DNA of 38,321 nucleotides from Akkermansia muciniphila (GTDB lineage: Bacteria; Verrucomicrobiota; Verrucomicrobiia; Limisphaerales; UBA9464): the NCBI GenBank assembly GCA_945861565.1, contig CAMAUY010000044.1, positions 1 through 38,321 of the forward strand, in the 5' to 3' direction. The position numbers were made by a program, and so were the translations under genes. The stretch's first letter is position 1, and each line of letters starts with the position of its first letter. Positions 1 to 9,103 of the stretch are shown here, piece after piece. A model generated the notes under the pieces. That model did not search any database. It saw only the letters and a program-made list of their open reading frames with translations, and had not been told where the DNA came from.

Positions 1-126
1 CCCCGCAGAAAACCTAAAGCCCACCCGGGTTGAGTGGGGGGAAAACGGTCTGAAAACCGCGCCGCCGCGCGCCTCCGTTTATCGTCACTTTCACGGAATT
101 GAACTTCCGCGTCTTACTATCCGATT

Positions 127-2724
127 TTGCCGGTTTTACTGAGGTCTGATGTAATCGTGACCTCTGATCATGGCTTTGAACCGTTCCATACCGCCGTCAG
201 CATGAATAATCTGCTCACGCGCAATGGCTTCGTGAACACCAAAGTGCGCGCCATCACCAGCGGCCCCGCCGTCAACTTCTACATCAATCTCGCGGGCCGC
301 CATCCCGGCGGAACCGTCTCGCGCGAGGAGTATCTCGAACTCCAGGCGCAGATCATCGCGATGCTGGAAAGTGCAACGGACACGAACGCCACCTTCACGC
401 TAGGTGCGCCTTCCGTCCGTCTTTTCGACAAAATCTACCCCCGGCCGGTCACGAAGGATCTGAGCTCGCCGGAATTTGGCTACGAAACCAGCGATTTCAT
501 CGGTCGGGATTCCGGGGACATCTTCGCGATCCTCACCCCCGGCTATAATTTCGATGGGACGCAAAACCCGGTGGTGATCCGTCAGGGCGACACTGCGGAT
601 GCGAACCAAGTCCTTTCCCAGCCCAATTTTTACGGCGCGCATGGCTATGATCCCGCCCTGCCCAACATGTCGGCCATTCTCCTGGCGGCCGGTCCAAACA
701 TTGGCCGGGGCGAGCTGACCTTGGCGCACAACATCGACTTGGCGCCCACCATCGCGAAACTCGCCGGCATCGACGGCGCTGACACCATCGAAGGGAGCCC
801 GCTGCTTATGGCCAGCCTGGGGTTGAACGTCCGCGGCACACTTCCCAACGGCGTTTCCGCCGGGGATGTCACCGCGGATTCCGTCGTCCTTTGGGCCCAT
901 AGCATCGCGCTTGGCAACGTCACCTTTGAGGTCAGCACGAGTCCTCTGCACATCCCGGCGCTCTTCACGATGTCCGCCGCTGTGACGGACATCAACCAGC
1001 CGGTTAAGGTCAAAGTGGAAGGCCTTCAGCCGTTCACTGCCTACTTTTTTTCGGTCCAAAACGCCGCGGGGGCCATGCTGACTGGCCGCTTCCGGACGGC
1101 TGCGCGCGCTCTCGATGGCCGGAAGGGCTTGCGCTTCGGCGTCTCGGGCGATTCGCGCGGCGAGCTTGCGCCTTACCCCTCAATTGCCAACGCTCCCGCC
1201 CGCAACCTCAATTTCTTCGTCAAGCTCGGCGACACTATTTACGCCGATGTCGCCTCGCCCAACGTCAACATTCCGCAGGCCCGCACGCTCGCGGAGTACC
1301 GGGCCAAGAACGCCGAAGTTTATGGGGATCGCCTGGGCGCCAACACACTCGCGGACCTGCAGTCTTCCACGCCGATTTTCAGCATGATCGACGACCACGA
1401 GGTGATCAACGACTTCGCAGGCGGCGCGGCCATTGGCTCCGATCCGCGTTTCGACCAAACCGGAACGCTTATCAATGACACGCAACTCTATCGAAACGGA
1501 TTGCAAGCCTTCACCGAGTACAATGCCATTGAAGACCTCCGCTACAACACGCCGGGCAACGCCTTGACCCATAACAAACCAAACCTCTATCGCAGCCGGG
1601 TCTTTGGCGGGGACGCTGCGATCTTCATGCTCGATGCCCGTTCCTACCGCGATGCTGAACTGCCTCCCGCCGCCAGCTTAAGCCCTGCGGATGTCGGCGC
1701 CTTCTTGGCCCGGTCGTTCGATATCAATCCCACCACCGGGCAGCCCTTGCCGCTGCGCACCATGCTGAGCGCGCCGCAGCTTGCACAATTGAAGTCGGAC
1801 CTTCTCGCCGCGCAAGCCGCCGGCGTGACCTGGAAATTCGTCTGCGTGCCCGAACCAATCCAGAACCTCGGCGTCCTCGCCGCGTCGGACCGCTTCGAGG
1901 GCTACGCTGCCGAACGCACCGCCCTGCTGCATTTTATTCGGGCCAATGGCATCCGCAATGTCGTCTTCATCGCGGCCGACATCCACGGTACGCTGGTCAA
2001 TAACCTCACTTACCAAGTCGGCCCAGGCCAGCCGCAAATAGCGACGGATATGTTTGAAATCACCACCGGCGCGATTGCGTATGACGAGCCGTTTGGTCCG
2101 ACGGTCCTGGACCTGGCCGCCAACATCGTCGTCGCGCCCAACGTCACCCTCCTCCAGCAGTTCCTGGGCACCCTGGGTTTGCCTAACCGCCAAGCCTTTG
2201 ACACCCTCCTTACCCGCGAGCAGAAAGATGCCGCCCTGGCCTCCCTGCTCAACGCGCAAGTGGCCCAGCTCGGCTACGACACCCTCGGCCTCCAGGGCTC
2301 TCCGATTCCCGCGCAACTGGAGGTCGGCGCTTACAGTGCGACGTTCACTTATGGGTGGACCGAGTTTGACATCGATGCCGAAACTCAACGCCTCGTCGTG
2401 ACGACTTACGGGATTGCCCCCTATTCCCAAGCTCAAGTCACGGGAGAGATCCTCGGGCGCGCTCCGGAAGTGGTGCAACGCTTCACTGTCATGCCGTCCG
2501 CGCCGGTGATGAGCCCGCACCTGCTGGCGCGCCTCGCGGCCGGGCGCCTCCAACTGAGTTGGCCGGCCGCGGCGCTCCACTACATCCTGCAAGGCACCCC
2601 TGCGCTCGGCGCCGACGCGCAGTGGACCGATGTGAATGCGCTGCCGGAACTCGTCGGCGATCGAGTCCGCGTGCACCAGGACCTCACGGGCGTCAAGTTC
2701 TTCCGGTTGCTCCGCCGCGATTAA
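127..2724 (+). CDS. Phosphodiesterase–PhoD alkaline phosphatase fusion, 5'-truncated
   Basis: Two phosphatase modules lie in one frame. Residues 1-228 are only the C-terminal half of an alkaline-phosphatase-superfamily (type I phosphodiesterase) domain: the metal motif SDHG (14-16) and GAHGYDP (170-176) are present, but the first metal Asp and the Thr/Ser nucleophile, which belong upstream, are missing. Residues 232-323 form a beta-rich PhoD N-terminal domain. The PhoD catalytic domain (about 333-770) keeps GDSR (341), GDTIYAD (368-374), DDHE (422-425) and ADIHG (617-621). The last 70 residues resemble the C-terminal tails of verrucomicrobial secreted proteins. The frame is open only from base 103, after a TGA at 100-102, and the first usable start is TTG at 127, so the real 5' end was lost or frameshifted. 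A different frame is open from base 2 to 142 but is not recognisable. PhoD enzymes hydrolyse phosphodiesters and monoesters outside the cytoplasm. The PhoD half could still be functional; export is doubtful without a signal peptide. Confidence 0.8.
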   Translation: MPVLLRSDVIVTSDHGFEPFHTAVSMNNLLTRNGFVNTKVRAITSGPAVNFYINLAGRHPGGTVSREEYLELQAQIIAMLESATDTNATFTLGAPSVRLFDKIYPRPVTKDLSSPEFGYETSDFIGRDSGDIFAILTPGYNFDGTQNPVVIRQGDTADANQVLSQPNFYGAHGYDPALPNMSAILLAAGPNIGRGELTLAHNIDLAPTIAKLAGIDGADTIEGSPLLMASLGLNVRGTLPNGVSAGDVTADSVVLWAHSIALGNVTFEVSTSPLHIPALFTMSAAVTDINQPVKVKVEGLQPFTAYFFSVQNAAGAMLTGRFRTAARALDGRKGLRFGVSGDSRGELAPYPSIANAPARNLNFFVKLGDTIYADVASPNVNIPQARTLAEYRAKNAEVYGDRLGANTLADLQSSTPIFSMIDDHEVINDFAGGAAIGSDPRFDQTGTLINDTQLYRNGLQAFTEYNAIEDLRYNTPGNALTHNKPNLYRSRVFGGDAAIFMLDARSYRDAELPPAASLSPADVGAFLARSFDINPTTGQPLPLRTMLSAPQLAQLKSDLLAAQAAGVTWKFVCVPEPIQNLGVLAASDRFEGYAAERTALLHFIRANGIRNVVFIAADIHGTLVNNLTYQVGPGQPQIATDMFEITTGAIAYDEPFGPTVLDLAANIVVAPNVTLLQQFLGTLGLPNRQAFDTLLTREQKDAALASLLNAQVAQLGYDTLGLQGSPIPAQLEVGAYSATFTYGWTEFDIDAETQRLVVTTYGIAPYSQAQVTGEILGRAPEVVQRFTVMPSAPVMSPHLLARLAAGRLQLSWPAAALHYILQGTPALGADAQWTDVNALPELVGDRVRVHQDLTGVKFFRLLRRD

Positions 2725-2931
2725 TACATTCGCGTCTCACACGGCCCTTGCTTTCGCGGAAGCAGGTGCCTTCAGAAAAAAGCTACCGTCCAAATCAAGA
2801 GCTTCCCGGGCTTAGGATTAGTTGCCGCGCCGGGCCACCGATGTGGGAACTCTATATCGAGGTCGACCGAACCGAGAACGTCATCTATCTGTCGTTGTCA
2901 TGAACGCCCTCCCTATCGATTGGCGCCATAG

Positions 2932-3531
2932 CCTGCACCAATTACGCACTTCAGCGTTTCCTTCTGGGCCAAATTCAACACGTGGGCGGGCGATCCGGCC
3001 TTCCTTGGCAACAAGGACTGGGGAAGCGGCGGCAATCCGGGCTGGATCATCGCGACCTCCGGGGACGCCCGCCTGCAGTGGAACTACTCAGGCCCTGGCA
3101 GCGGCCGAAAAGACTACGACGGTCCGGGCGGTACGATGTCGAATGGAGCCTGGCACCATGTCGTGTTTACGGTTTTGCGGGCCGGCGAAACGGTGACCTA
3201 CACCGACGGCAACAGCGTCGGCGTCACGGACGGTCAGATGGATGAAGTCGCCGTGTGGCGCCGCGTCCTCAGTCCGGTCGACGTGAGCACCTTGTTCACC
3301 AACGGCAGCAACAGCAAGAACCTGTTCGGTCAGACGGTGGCCACCGCGGCTCCGCCGACTGTGGCAGTCACGGCAAACGCGGACGGAACCGTGACGTTGA
3401 ACTACACCGGCACGCTCCAGTCGTCCGCCACGTTGGGCGGCACGTTCACCCCGGTGGCGGGGGCCACCAGTCCCTACACGGTCACGCCTGCCACCGGGCC
3501 GACCTCGCAGCTCTACCGCGCCTCAAACTGA
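2932..3531 (+). pseudogene. Decayed LamG/concanavalin-like secreted protein, C-terminal part
   Basis: Read from 2950, this frame gives a typical LamG start (FSVSFWAKFNTWAGDPAFLG) and then GAWHHVVFTV and MDEVAVWRRVLS, the usual end of a LamG domain. It finishes with a short beta tail ending in YRASN, common in Verrucomicrobiota secreted proteins. The frame opens only after a TAG at 2929-2931 and has no start or signal peptide. Between GNSVGVT and DGQMDEV the usual 15-25 residue loop with the calcium-site strand is missing, so there is also an internal deletion. It sits 200 bases after the PhoD gene, whose relatives often carry LamG modules. It may be the tail of a lost paralog or of a broken longer gene. 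Confidence 0.65.
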
Positions 3532-3542
3532 GCCGGTCTTGG

Positions 3543-3614
3543 CACAGCCCTTGCGGCTGTGGATTCAACTCGCAGTGCGCGGTGCCGGCCGGTAAACCGG
3601 CACCGCCCTGCGAG
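3543..3614 (+). terminator. Two consecutive strong hairpins after the LamG remnant
   Basis: A perfect 7-bp stem (3543-3549 with 3555-3561) is followed by a larger hairpin: outer arms CTCGCAG/CTGCGAG (3569-3575, 3608-3614) and inner arms GCGGTGCCGG/CCGGCACCGC (3579-3588, 3597-3606). Only a short T stretch follows (CCCTTTT), so it may stop transcription or protect the 3' end of the mRNA rather than act as a classic terminator. Confidence 0.45.
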
Positions 3615-3851
3615 TCCCTTTTCGCCTCTGAGTGGAGGTGATTCCGGCGGGCGCCGGCGGTGTAACTTCCGTGTGTCACCCCGGCGCACGCTTTATTTTT
3701 CTCTGGAACTACCCGCCGGCCGGCGCTTCCTCCCCCCGTCACCGACGTGTCCGCCCTCTCTGCCAACCTCACCCCCGCCGCTTTTCCGTCCCGCTCCCGC
3801 GCGTGGCTTTATTTGGGCACCCTGTTCGTGGGCTACTGATAGCCGGCAATG
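3615..3851. other. Intergenic stretch without a recognisable gene
   Basis: Together with the hairpins before it, this gap between the LamG remnant and the convergent phosphodiesterase gene is about 320 bases. No frame shows a protein-like composition. A short GC palindrome (CCGCCGGCCGGCG) lies near 3714. I see no RNA gene. Confidence 0.5.
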
Positions 3852-4802
3852 TCAGTCGGCCTGGGTGGCAGTCTTCGCGACTTCCACAAAGGCTTCCAGC
3901 ACCGGCTTCCCGACCCAGCACTCCGGCGCTTTGACGCCGAAAAGGTGGGCGAGCGTTGGCGCGGTGTCGAAGGTGTTGACGGCCGAACGAATCTCCAGAC
4001 CGGCACGCACGCCGGGGCCTTTGATGATCCAGGGGATTTCCAGTTCCTCGTTCGACGGGCCGCCGTGCTTCATGCCCTTGCCTCCGTGGTCGGCGGTGAC
4101 GAGGACGACTGTTTTCTCGGAAATCCCGGCGTTATCGAGGGTCTCAAGAATCGCGCCGATCAGGGAGTCGGTCAGTTCAAGGGCCTTGTCGTATTGCGGG
4201 CTGGTCCAGCCGAATCCGTGGCCGGCGTGATCGACTCCGTCGAGGTGGATGAACAGAAAGTTTGGCTTACTCCGGCGAAGGTATTTGATGGCGGTGTCGG
4301 TGGTCTCAATGGCGTCCTTGACGTGCTTGAGGACGTTCGGCGAGTTGGTTTCGAGCAATCGCCCGAAATCTTTCCAGTCGTGAAAGACGCCAATAACAGC
4401 GTCGGGGCGTTGTTCGCGAAGCGTTCCGAAAATCGTGGGGAAGATGCCGCCCGTTCCGACGGCGGTGGGAGCACGATCAAACTTCCACGGCTGCCAGTCG
4501 TTGGAAGTGACACCGTGCCGATCGGGAGCAGCACCCATGATCATGGATGCCCAGTTCGGGCTGCTCGACGTGGGCATGACCGCGCGGGCAGTGAGCGTGG
4601 ATGCGCCGCTCTTCCGCAGTCGCGCGAGGTGCGGCGGATTGACCCGGCGCAGACCTTCCGCACCGAGGCCGTCCACGCCGATGACGACGACGTGTTCGAC
4701 GCCCGGCAAGCCCGGGGCCGCACGGAGCGGGATGTGTTCAAAGAGTAAAACGAGCGCTACTGCGGCAAGCGTCGAGATGGTTCGGGCCATTGTGATTTTC
4801 AT
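3852..4802 (-). CDS. Secreted type I phosphodiesterase / nucleotide pyrophosphatase family protein
   Basis: This 316-residue enzyme of the alkaline phosphatase superfamily probably acts in the periplasm on a phosphodiester or pyrophosphate; the substrate is not readable from sequence. An N-terminal signal peptide with hydrophobic core STLAAVALVLLF is followed by the first metal ligand in VVVIGVDGLGA. The nucleophile region is PTSSSPNWASM, with Ser where many relatives have Thr. Metal motifs DGVDHAGHG and TADHGGKGMKHGG follow, and the C-terminal part reads NTFDTAPTLAHLFGV, the usual end of this fold. All expected ligands are present, unlike in the sulfatase-fold protein at 12.2-13.6 kb. The ATG start gives a clean signal peptide; no Shine-Dalgarno site is visible. 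Confidence 0.88.
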   Translation of the reverse strand: MKITMARTISTLAAVALVLLFEHIPLRAAPGLPGVEHVVVIGVDGLGAEGLRRVNPPHLARLRKSGASTLTARAVMPTSSSPNWASMIMGAAPDRHGVTSNDWQPWKFDRAPTAVGTGGIFPTIFGTLREQRPDAVIGVFHDWKDFGRLLETNSPNVLKHVKDAIETTDTAIKYLRRSKPNFLFIHLDGVDHAGHGFGWTSPQYDKALELTDSLIGAILETLDNAGISEKTVVLVTADHGGKGMKHGGPSNEELEIPWIIKGPGVRAGLEIRSAVNTFDTAPTLAHLFGVKAPECWVGKPVLEAFVEVAKTATQAD

Positions 4803-4830
4803 AACGATGACGTTGAGAACAGAAGCCTCA

Positions 4831-4855
4831 CGCTAAGTTCGCCAAGGACGCGAAG
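4831..4855. repeat. Possible dispersed intergenic repeat unit
   Basis: The stretch contains TTCGCCAAGGACGCGAAG. Near-identical phrases are common as repeated intergenic DNA in many environmental genomes; I rely on memory for this. It lies exactly at the broken 3' end of the neighbouring TPR/membrane gene fragment, consistent with repeat-associated loss of the rest of that gene. Only one copy is visible here. Confidence 0.3.
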
Positions 4856-5339
4856 CTAGCCGCGGAGCGTCAAGCAAAAAGCAGACGCTCAAGACATCCT
4901 TCCGTTCCGATATCCAGGCAACCGATTCGACGTGCAACGGATGCACTGCAAACAAACCTGCGACTGTAGCGCTGCGAAACGCGGCACCCGTCATTCGCTC
5001 GCAAATCCGGAAGACGAGGACCGTATTCGCTATGTGGAACCAGACGTTGGTCAAGTGGTGAAGGCCCGCTCGCAGGCCAAACAGTTCACAATCCAACATG
5101 TGCGAGAACCAGGTGAGAGGATGCCAAGTGTCAACTGCGGTTGCCGTAAACGCCCAGCGAACGTCTCTCCACGAAAGCCCCGACAATACGTGGCCATTCG
5201 CCATCACGTAATCCCGATCGTCGAAGTTGACGAAATCGAACCAAACCGCCCGCAAGTAAAGAGCCAACGTTAAAAGATTCAGTCCAAGCAGGATCCAATA
5301 ACGGCGATCTTCAGGATTTAATTGTCGATAACAAGCCTG
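4833..5339 (-). pseudogene. N-terminal fragment of a TMTC-like membrane/TPR protein
   Basis: The reading frame matches the N-terminal membrane part of bacterial TMTC-like proteins (multi-span membrane domain followed by TPR repeats, often annotated as tetratricopeptide repeat proteins). Diagnostic pieces in order are WFDFVNFDDRDYV, WHPLTWFSHMLDCELFGL, AGLHHLTNVWFHIANT and FAVHPLHVESVAWISERKDV. Full proteins run to about 500-700 residues; here the match stops after ERKDVLS and the frame ends some 20 unrelated residues later. At the 5' side the match continues upstream of 5267 through a first membrane segment (RRYWILLGLNLLTLALYL) to a TGA at 5340-5342, with no ATG. Both ends are damaged, so it is most likely dead. 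Confidence 0.7.
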
Positions 5340-5377
5340 TCACATTATCTGGTTGCAAACTTGGGAACGGCCACCGC

Positions 5378-7054
5378 TCAACTGCAAAAAAATAATACCA
5401 GAAATTGCGCCACGAGAATCCGCATGAGCATGGTGAGTGGATAGACCGTGGCATAGGCGACTGATGGGGCATCCGAGTTGTTGATTGAATTCGCAAAAGC
5501 GAGCGCAGGCGGGTCAGTCATGCTTCCAGAAAGGAGCCCGCAGAGACTGATGAAATTCAGCTTCATGAAAAAGCGACCCACCCACGCAAAGAAAAGCAGC
5601 GGCAGCAATGTGATGACCGCGCCGCTCGCCACCCAAAGCACGCCCTGGCTGCTGAAGAGCACCTCGAAGAAGTGAGCCCCCGCCTTCAGTCCCGCGCAGG
5701 CAAGGAAGAGAGTGATCCCGAGTTCGCGCAGTGCGGAATTGGCATTGAGCGGCATATACCAAATCAGGGATCCAATCCGCCCGATTCGGCTGAGCACGAT
5801 TGCGGCGAGCAGCGGGCCACCGGCGAGTCCGAGTCGCACCGGCACGGGCAAGTTTGCGAACGAAATCGGGTAAAGACCGAGGAGGATGCCGAGGCCGATC
5901 CCTGTAAAAATCGGGATGAAGTTCGTGCGATTCAGATCCTTCACCGAGTTCCCAAGCGCGGACGCGGCTTTTGCGATGGCGCCTTTTTTTCCGACGATAT
6001 GCAACATGTCACCAAACTGCAATGTGAGAGCCGGAACGGCCGTCATTTCAACGTGCGCGCGCGAAACGCGCGTCACGGAGACGCCGAATATCTCGTTCAA
6101 GAGCAGCTCGCGGATCGTCTTTCCGATGACCTCCTTGCGTGTCACCACGAAGCGGTCGAACGTCACCGGCCCGGGTGCTTCCACGAGGTCTTCCATGCAC
6201 TCTGCGCCGACGATCAGGCAGAACTCCTTGAGAGACTTTTCCGAACCGACCGCCAGCACGATGTCGCCTACGTGCAGCACGGTGTGACTGTCTACGACGC
6301 TGACTTCGGTTTCACCGATGTATTTGATCCGGGAAATGACGATGCCCAGCGTCTCTTTGCCGGGAATCTGATGAAGCATTAGCCTATCCAGGTTCGGATT
6401 GCGCACGAGGATGCTCATCCTCCGAGGAGGTTCGATACCCGGTTCCTGCTCCTTCGCAAACGCCCTCGCCTCCGCAGCCGGGTCAATGCGCAAGACTGCT
6501 CGTAGAATCAGCATCGCCAGAATGATGCCAAAAAGTCCAAACGGGTAGGCCGCTGCGTAGCCCAACGCAGGCAGGCTGGCCTGCGCCGGTTCGATCCCCG
6601 GCATCTGCTTCAATGCTTCCTGCGCTGCGCCAAGTGACGGAGTATTCGTCGTGGCCCCGGAGAAAATGCCCACAGCCGCCGCCATGTCGATATTCAGCAG
6701 CCGGGCGCATGCGATCGTCAGCACCGCCCCGGATAGCACGATGCCAGCCGCCAACAGGTTCAGCGGAAGTCCCTGCCGCCGTAGCGAAGTTAGAAACCCT
6801 GGACCGACTTCAATGCCAACCGTGTACACAAACAGGATCAAGCCGAAGTCCCGCACGAAACTCAGAATCTCAGGCGGCAGACTCAACTTGAAATGCCCGA
6901 AGATGATTCCCGCGAAGAGTACGCCTGCGCTACCGAGGCGGACACCGCAAATCTGGATGTGACCGAGCCCCAGACCGAACACGGAGACGCACGCGAGAAC
7001 CAGGTTGGCATACGCGACCGGATGGGTGGAAATAAAGTCGGCGAGCCAATTCAT
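5378..7054 (-). CDS. AspT/YidE-type membrane transporter with two RCK-C domains
   Basis: This 558-residue inner-membrane protein has the architecture of the aspartate:alanine exchanger family (TC 2.A.81): about five N-terminal membrane helices, two cytoplasmic TrkA-C/RCK-C domains (roughly residues 205-375), then a second set of about five helices. Family markers are GLILFVYTVGIEVGPGF in the first half, FSGATTNTPSLGAAQEAL, and in the second half LFLACAGLKAG and GLLSGSMTDPPALAFAN. The last two repeat the pattern of the first half, as expected for an inverted-repeat exchanger. Substrate cannot be told; amino acid or dicarboxylate exchange is the family norm, and RCK-C domains suggest ligand control. 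It lies downstream of the pyruvate kinase gene on the same strand, but 445 bases separate them. Confidence 0.88.
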   Translation of the reverse strand: MNWLADFISTHPVAYANLVLACVSVFGLGLGHIQICGVRLGSAGVLFAGIIFGHFKLSLPPEILSFVRDFGLILFVYTVGIEVGPGFLTSLRRQGLPLNLLAAGIVLSGAVLTIACARLLNIDMAAAVGIFSGATTNTPSLGAAQEALKQMPGIEPAQASLPALGYAAAYPFGLFGIILAMLILRAVLRIDPAAEARAFAKEQEPGIEPPRRMSILVRNPNLDRLMLHQIPGKETLGIVISRIKYIGETEVSVVDSHTVLHVGDIVLAVGSEKSLKEFCLIVGAECMEDLVEAPGPVTFDRFVVTRKEVIGKTIRELLLNEIFGVSVTRVSRAHVEMTAVPALTLQFGDMLHIVGKKGAIAKAASALGNSVKDLNRTNFIPIFTGIGLGILLGLYPISFANLPVPVRLGLAGGPLLAAIVLSRIGRIGSLIWYMPLNANSALRELGITLFLACAGLKAGAHFFEVLFSSQGVLWVASGAVITLLPLLFFAWVGRFFMKLNFISLCGLLSGSMTDPPALAFANSINNSDAPSVAYATVYPLTMLMRILVAQFLVLFFCS

Positions 7055-7498
7055 AACGCCATCACCCAGCTCACCCGAATCGGCGGCATGGCTCTCGACT
7101 CTCGGTTCCTCATTGAGGCTGGAAGGCTAATCATTTTTGTCCTGTTTAGCTGGCCATTGCGCTGCCCCAAGCCGATCGCCTCCAGCGGTAGCAGGGGCGA
7201 TGCCAGTCACGCGCTCCCCGCGATGATTTGGACTGACCGTCGCGGTTGCTACGTGGGAATCCGCATGAATATTCTTTTCGCTGCTGCAATACAGCATCCT
7301 CCCGCGGCCCTCCGGTAGCCACGCGGGTTGAACCGAATTTATCAGCGTGAACAATTCACGGCACGGTTCACTTCCCCGGCGTCGCGCGAGTGAGACATGG
7401 CTGAGGACACCCCGCAGCCTGCTGCCTGGGAGGGCGAATCGGTCCGGGCGAATGTTCGAAGAGTTCGTTTTAAGATGCATCGGAGAGCGATGAGCCGA
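7055..7498. other. Intergenic region, no gene seen
   Basis: A 444-base gap between the pyruvate kinase gene and the transporter gene, both on the minus strand. No frame on either strand looks like a protein family and I see no clear terminator with a T run. Its length suggests a long leader or promoter region for the transporter gene, but I cannot point to a riboswitch fold. Confidence 0.5.
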
Positions 7499-9004
7499 TC
7501 AGGGTTTGATGAGATGGTCCCAAGAACGAAGAGCGCGCAGCATCGCGGTATTTTTCGAATGATGCGCCGCTGTCTGCCGCAACAACTCGTCCAGCACCCC
7601 GACCGCTGCGATAATGTACGGGCCCTTGTTCAGCATCACGCACTCGGCCCGCTCGGACATGGCCGCATCGGTCAACTCCGCACGAGTCGGCATACCCTTC
7701 TTCGCCAGCGATTCCAAAACTTGCGTTGCCCAAATTACCGGCACATGCGCGGCTTCGCACATCCAAAGGATCTCCTCCTGCAGTTCCGCGATCCGCAGGA
7801 ACCCGACTTCCACAGCGAGATCACCGCGCGCAATCATCACTCCAAACGGTCCCCGCGCAGCGGCCCTCACGATCATCTCCGGAAGGTTGCGAACGGCTTT
7901 AGCCGTCTCGATCTTCGCGATGAGGCCAAGCTTGTCCTGCCGCTTGAAGCGCGCACGTCGCACGTCGAGTTCGCTGAGGAGCAGGCTGATGTCCTCCGGC
8001 GTCTGGACAAACGAGTAACCCACGATGTCCGCGTGCTGGACGATGAAGTCCAGATCCCCGAGATCCTTTTCGGTGAGCGGACAGATGTGGAGGTCCGAGT
8101 CGGGGAAGTTCAGCGCCATCTCCGCACGAAACTTCTCACCTTTCTCACGTGCTTCGGTAACCCGAAGCACGAGTCCATCCCTCGTGCTCTTCTCTACGAT
8201 TGCTCCAATTCGCCCCTCGTTGATCCAAACACGGGAGCCGCGTTTCAGGATGTCGAATATCTCCTTAATCAGGCACTGCGCCTGGAATTGAACCCCTGGC
8301 TTTTTTCCGAGCCGATGCTTCGTCAGTAAAACGCGGTCATCGCGTTTCACTCGCTGCTCCTCATCTTCGGGCAGCACCGCTTCGATCCGCGCCCGGGGTC
8401 CGCAAAGATCCATCAACACACGACACGGGCGACCAGCGGCACGCGCTGCCATGCGAACATTGCGAATCATCTGCATCCACACCCCGGGGCTGTCGTGTGC
8501 ACAATTGATCCGTACACAGTCCGTGCCCGCGTCGATCAACGTTCGCACCCATTTCCGATCGGTCGCAGCCGTTGTGGGGAGTGTCACCATGATTCGGACA
8601 GACCGTCCTTTCGCGCCCACGAGCAGTTCCTGCGCTCGCGCCTTCAGGAGCCGGGATCCCGAGGTGAACCGGCTCATCGAAGGTCGCGGCGCGAGGTTCC
8701 GATGCTTTCTTCCTTCAATCGCCGCCAGCGTAGCGATGACCGCATCGAGCGTCGCCAACACGTGAGCCTCGCTCCGCCCCAGCGATGACACGCCGAGCAC
8801 TGCCAGCGCCAACTGTATGGACCGCAAGTCGCGTTGACGAAATGCGAGATAGGCGGCGAGGTTGGACGCGCTCCCGGAGAACGAGGACCCAGCTACCGTC
8901 GGGTGCCATCTCTCCAGCAGTTGTTCGGATTCCGCTATGACACATCTTCGCAACTCCCTCAGTTTCGTTGATAGCCGACAGGCGCTCTGGATTGACTCGC
9001 TCAA
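7499..9004 (-). CDS. Divergent pyruvate kinase with N-terminal extension, no C-terminal domain
   Basis: Residues from about 135 to the end form the pyruvate kinase barrel; the enzyme makes pyruvate and ATP from phosphoenolpyruvate and ADP. Kept residues include Arg and Asn in RIN, the Asp in MDLCGPRAR, Lys and Glu in AKIE, and Asp in IARGDLAVEVG. The helix after the barrel reads PTRAELTDAAMSERAECVML. Differences are TLPTTAA where a TxGPxS motif is usual, RINCAH instead of RxNxSHG, LC after the Asp in place of Thr-Lys, and VMLNKGPYI in place of the VMLSGETA type. The allosteric C-terminal domain of normal enzymes (about 120 residues) is absent, and 130 residues of unknown helical sequence precede the barrel. 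The start is TTG at 9004; there is no in-frame ATG until residue 109. Activity is likely but not certain. Confidence 0.8.
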   Translation of the reverse strand: MSESIQSACRLSTKLRELRRCVIAESEQLLERWHPTVAGSSFSGSASNLAAYLAFRQRDLRSIQLALAVLGVSSLGRSEAHVLATLDAVIATLAAIEGRKHRNLAPRPSMSRFTSGSRLLKARAQELLVGAKGRSVRIMVTLPTTAATDRKWVRTLIDAGTDCVRINCAHDSPGVWMQMIRNVRMAARAAGRPCRVLMDLCGPRARIEAVLPEDEEQRVKRDDRVLLTKHRLGKKPGVQFQAQCLIKEIFDILKRGSRVWINEGRIGAIVEKSTRDGLVLRVTEAREKGEKFRAEMALNFPDSDLHICPLTEKDLGDLDFIVQHADIVGYSFVQTPEDISLLLSELDVRRARFKRQDKLGLIAKIETAKAVRNLPEMIVRAAARGPFGVMIARGDLAVEVGFLRIAELQEEILWMCEAAHVPVIWATQVLESLAKKGMPTRAELTDAAMSERAECVMLNKGPYIIAAVGVLDELLRQTAAHHSKNTAMLRALRSWDHLIKP

Positions 9005-9103
9005 GGGTTCGATTGTCCCGATTTTGGGAGCGAAAGATCAACGTGGCCGCTGTTAAATTCAGGTGTCGGGCTTGTGTCCATCACGATTCGAAAAAAAGCA
9101 TGA

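Noticed and set aside
400..1059. Minus-strand open frame inside the PhoD fusion gene
   Set aside because: Antisense shadow caused by high GC; no motif, and the plus strand encodes a clear domain.
1678..2676. 332-codon minus-strand frame inside the PhoD gene
   Set aside because: Antisense of a well supported domain; Arg/Gly-rich composition typical of shadow frames.
3849..4748. Long plus-strand open frame opposite the phosphodiesterase gene
   Set aside because: It is the antisense shadow of a gene with intact motifs; its composition has no family pattern.
7127..7480. Minus-strand frame in the gap before the transporter
   Set aside because: No recognisable domain and a composition like random GC-rich DNA.
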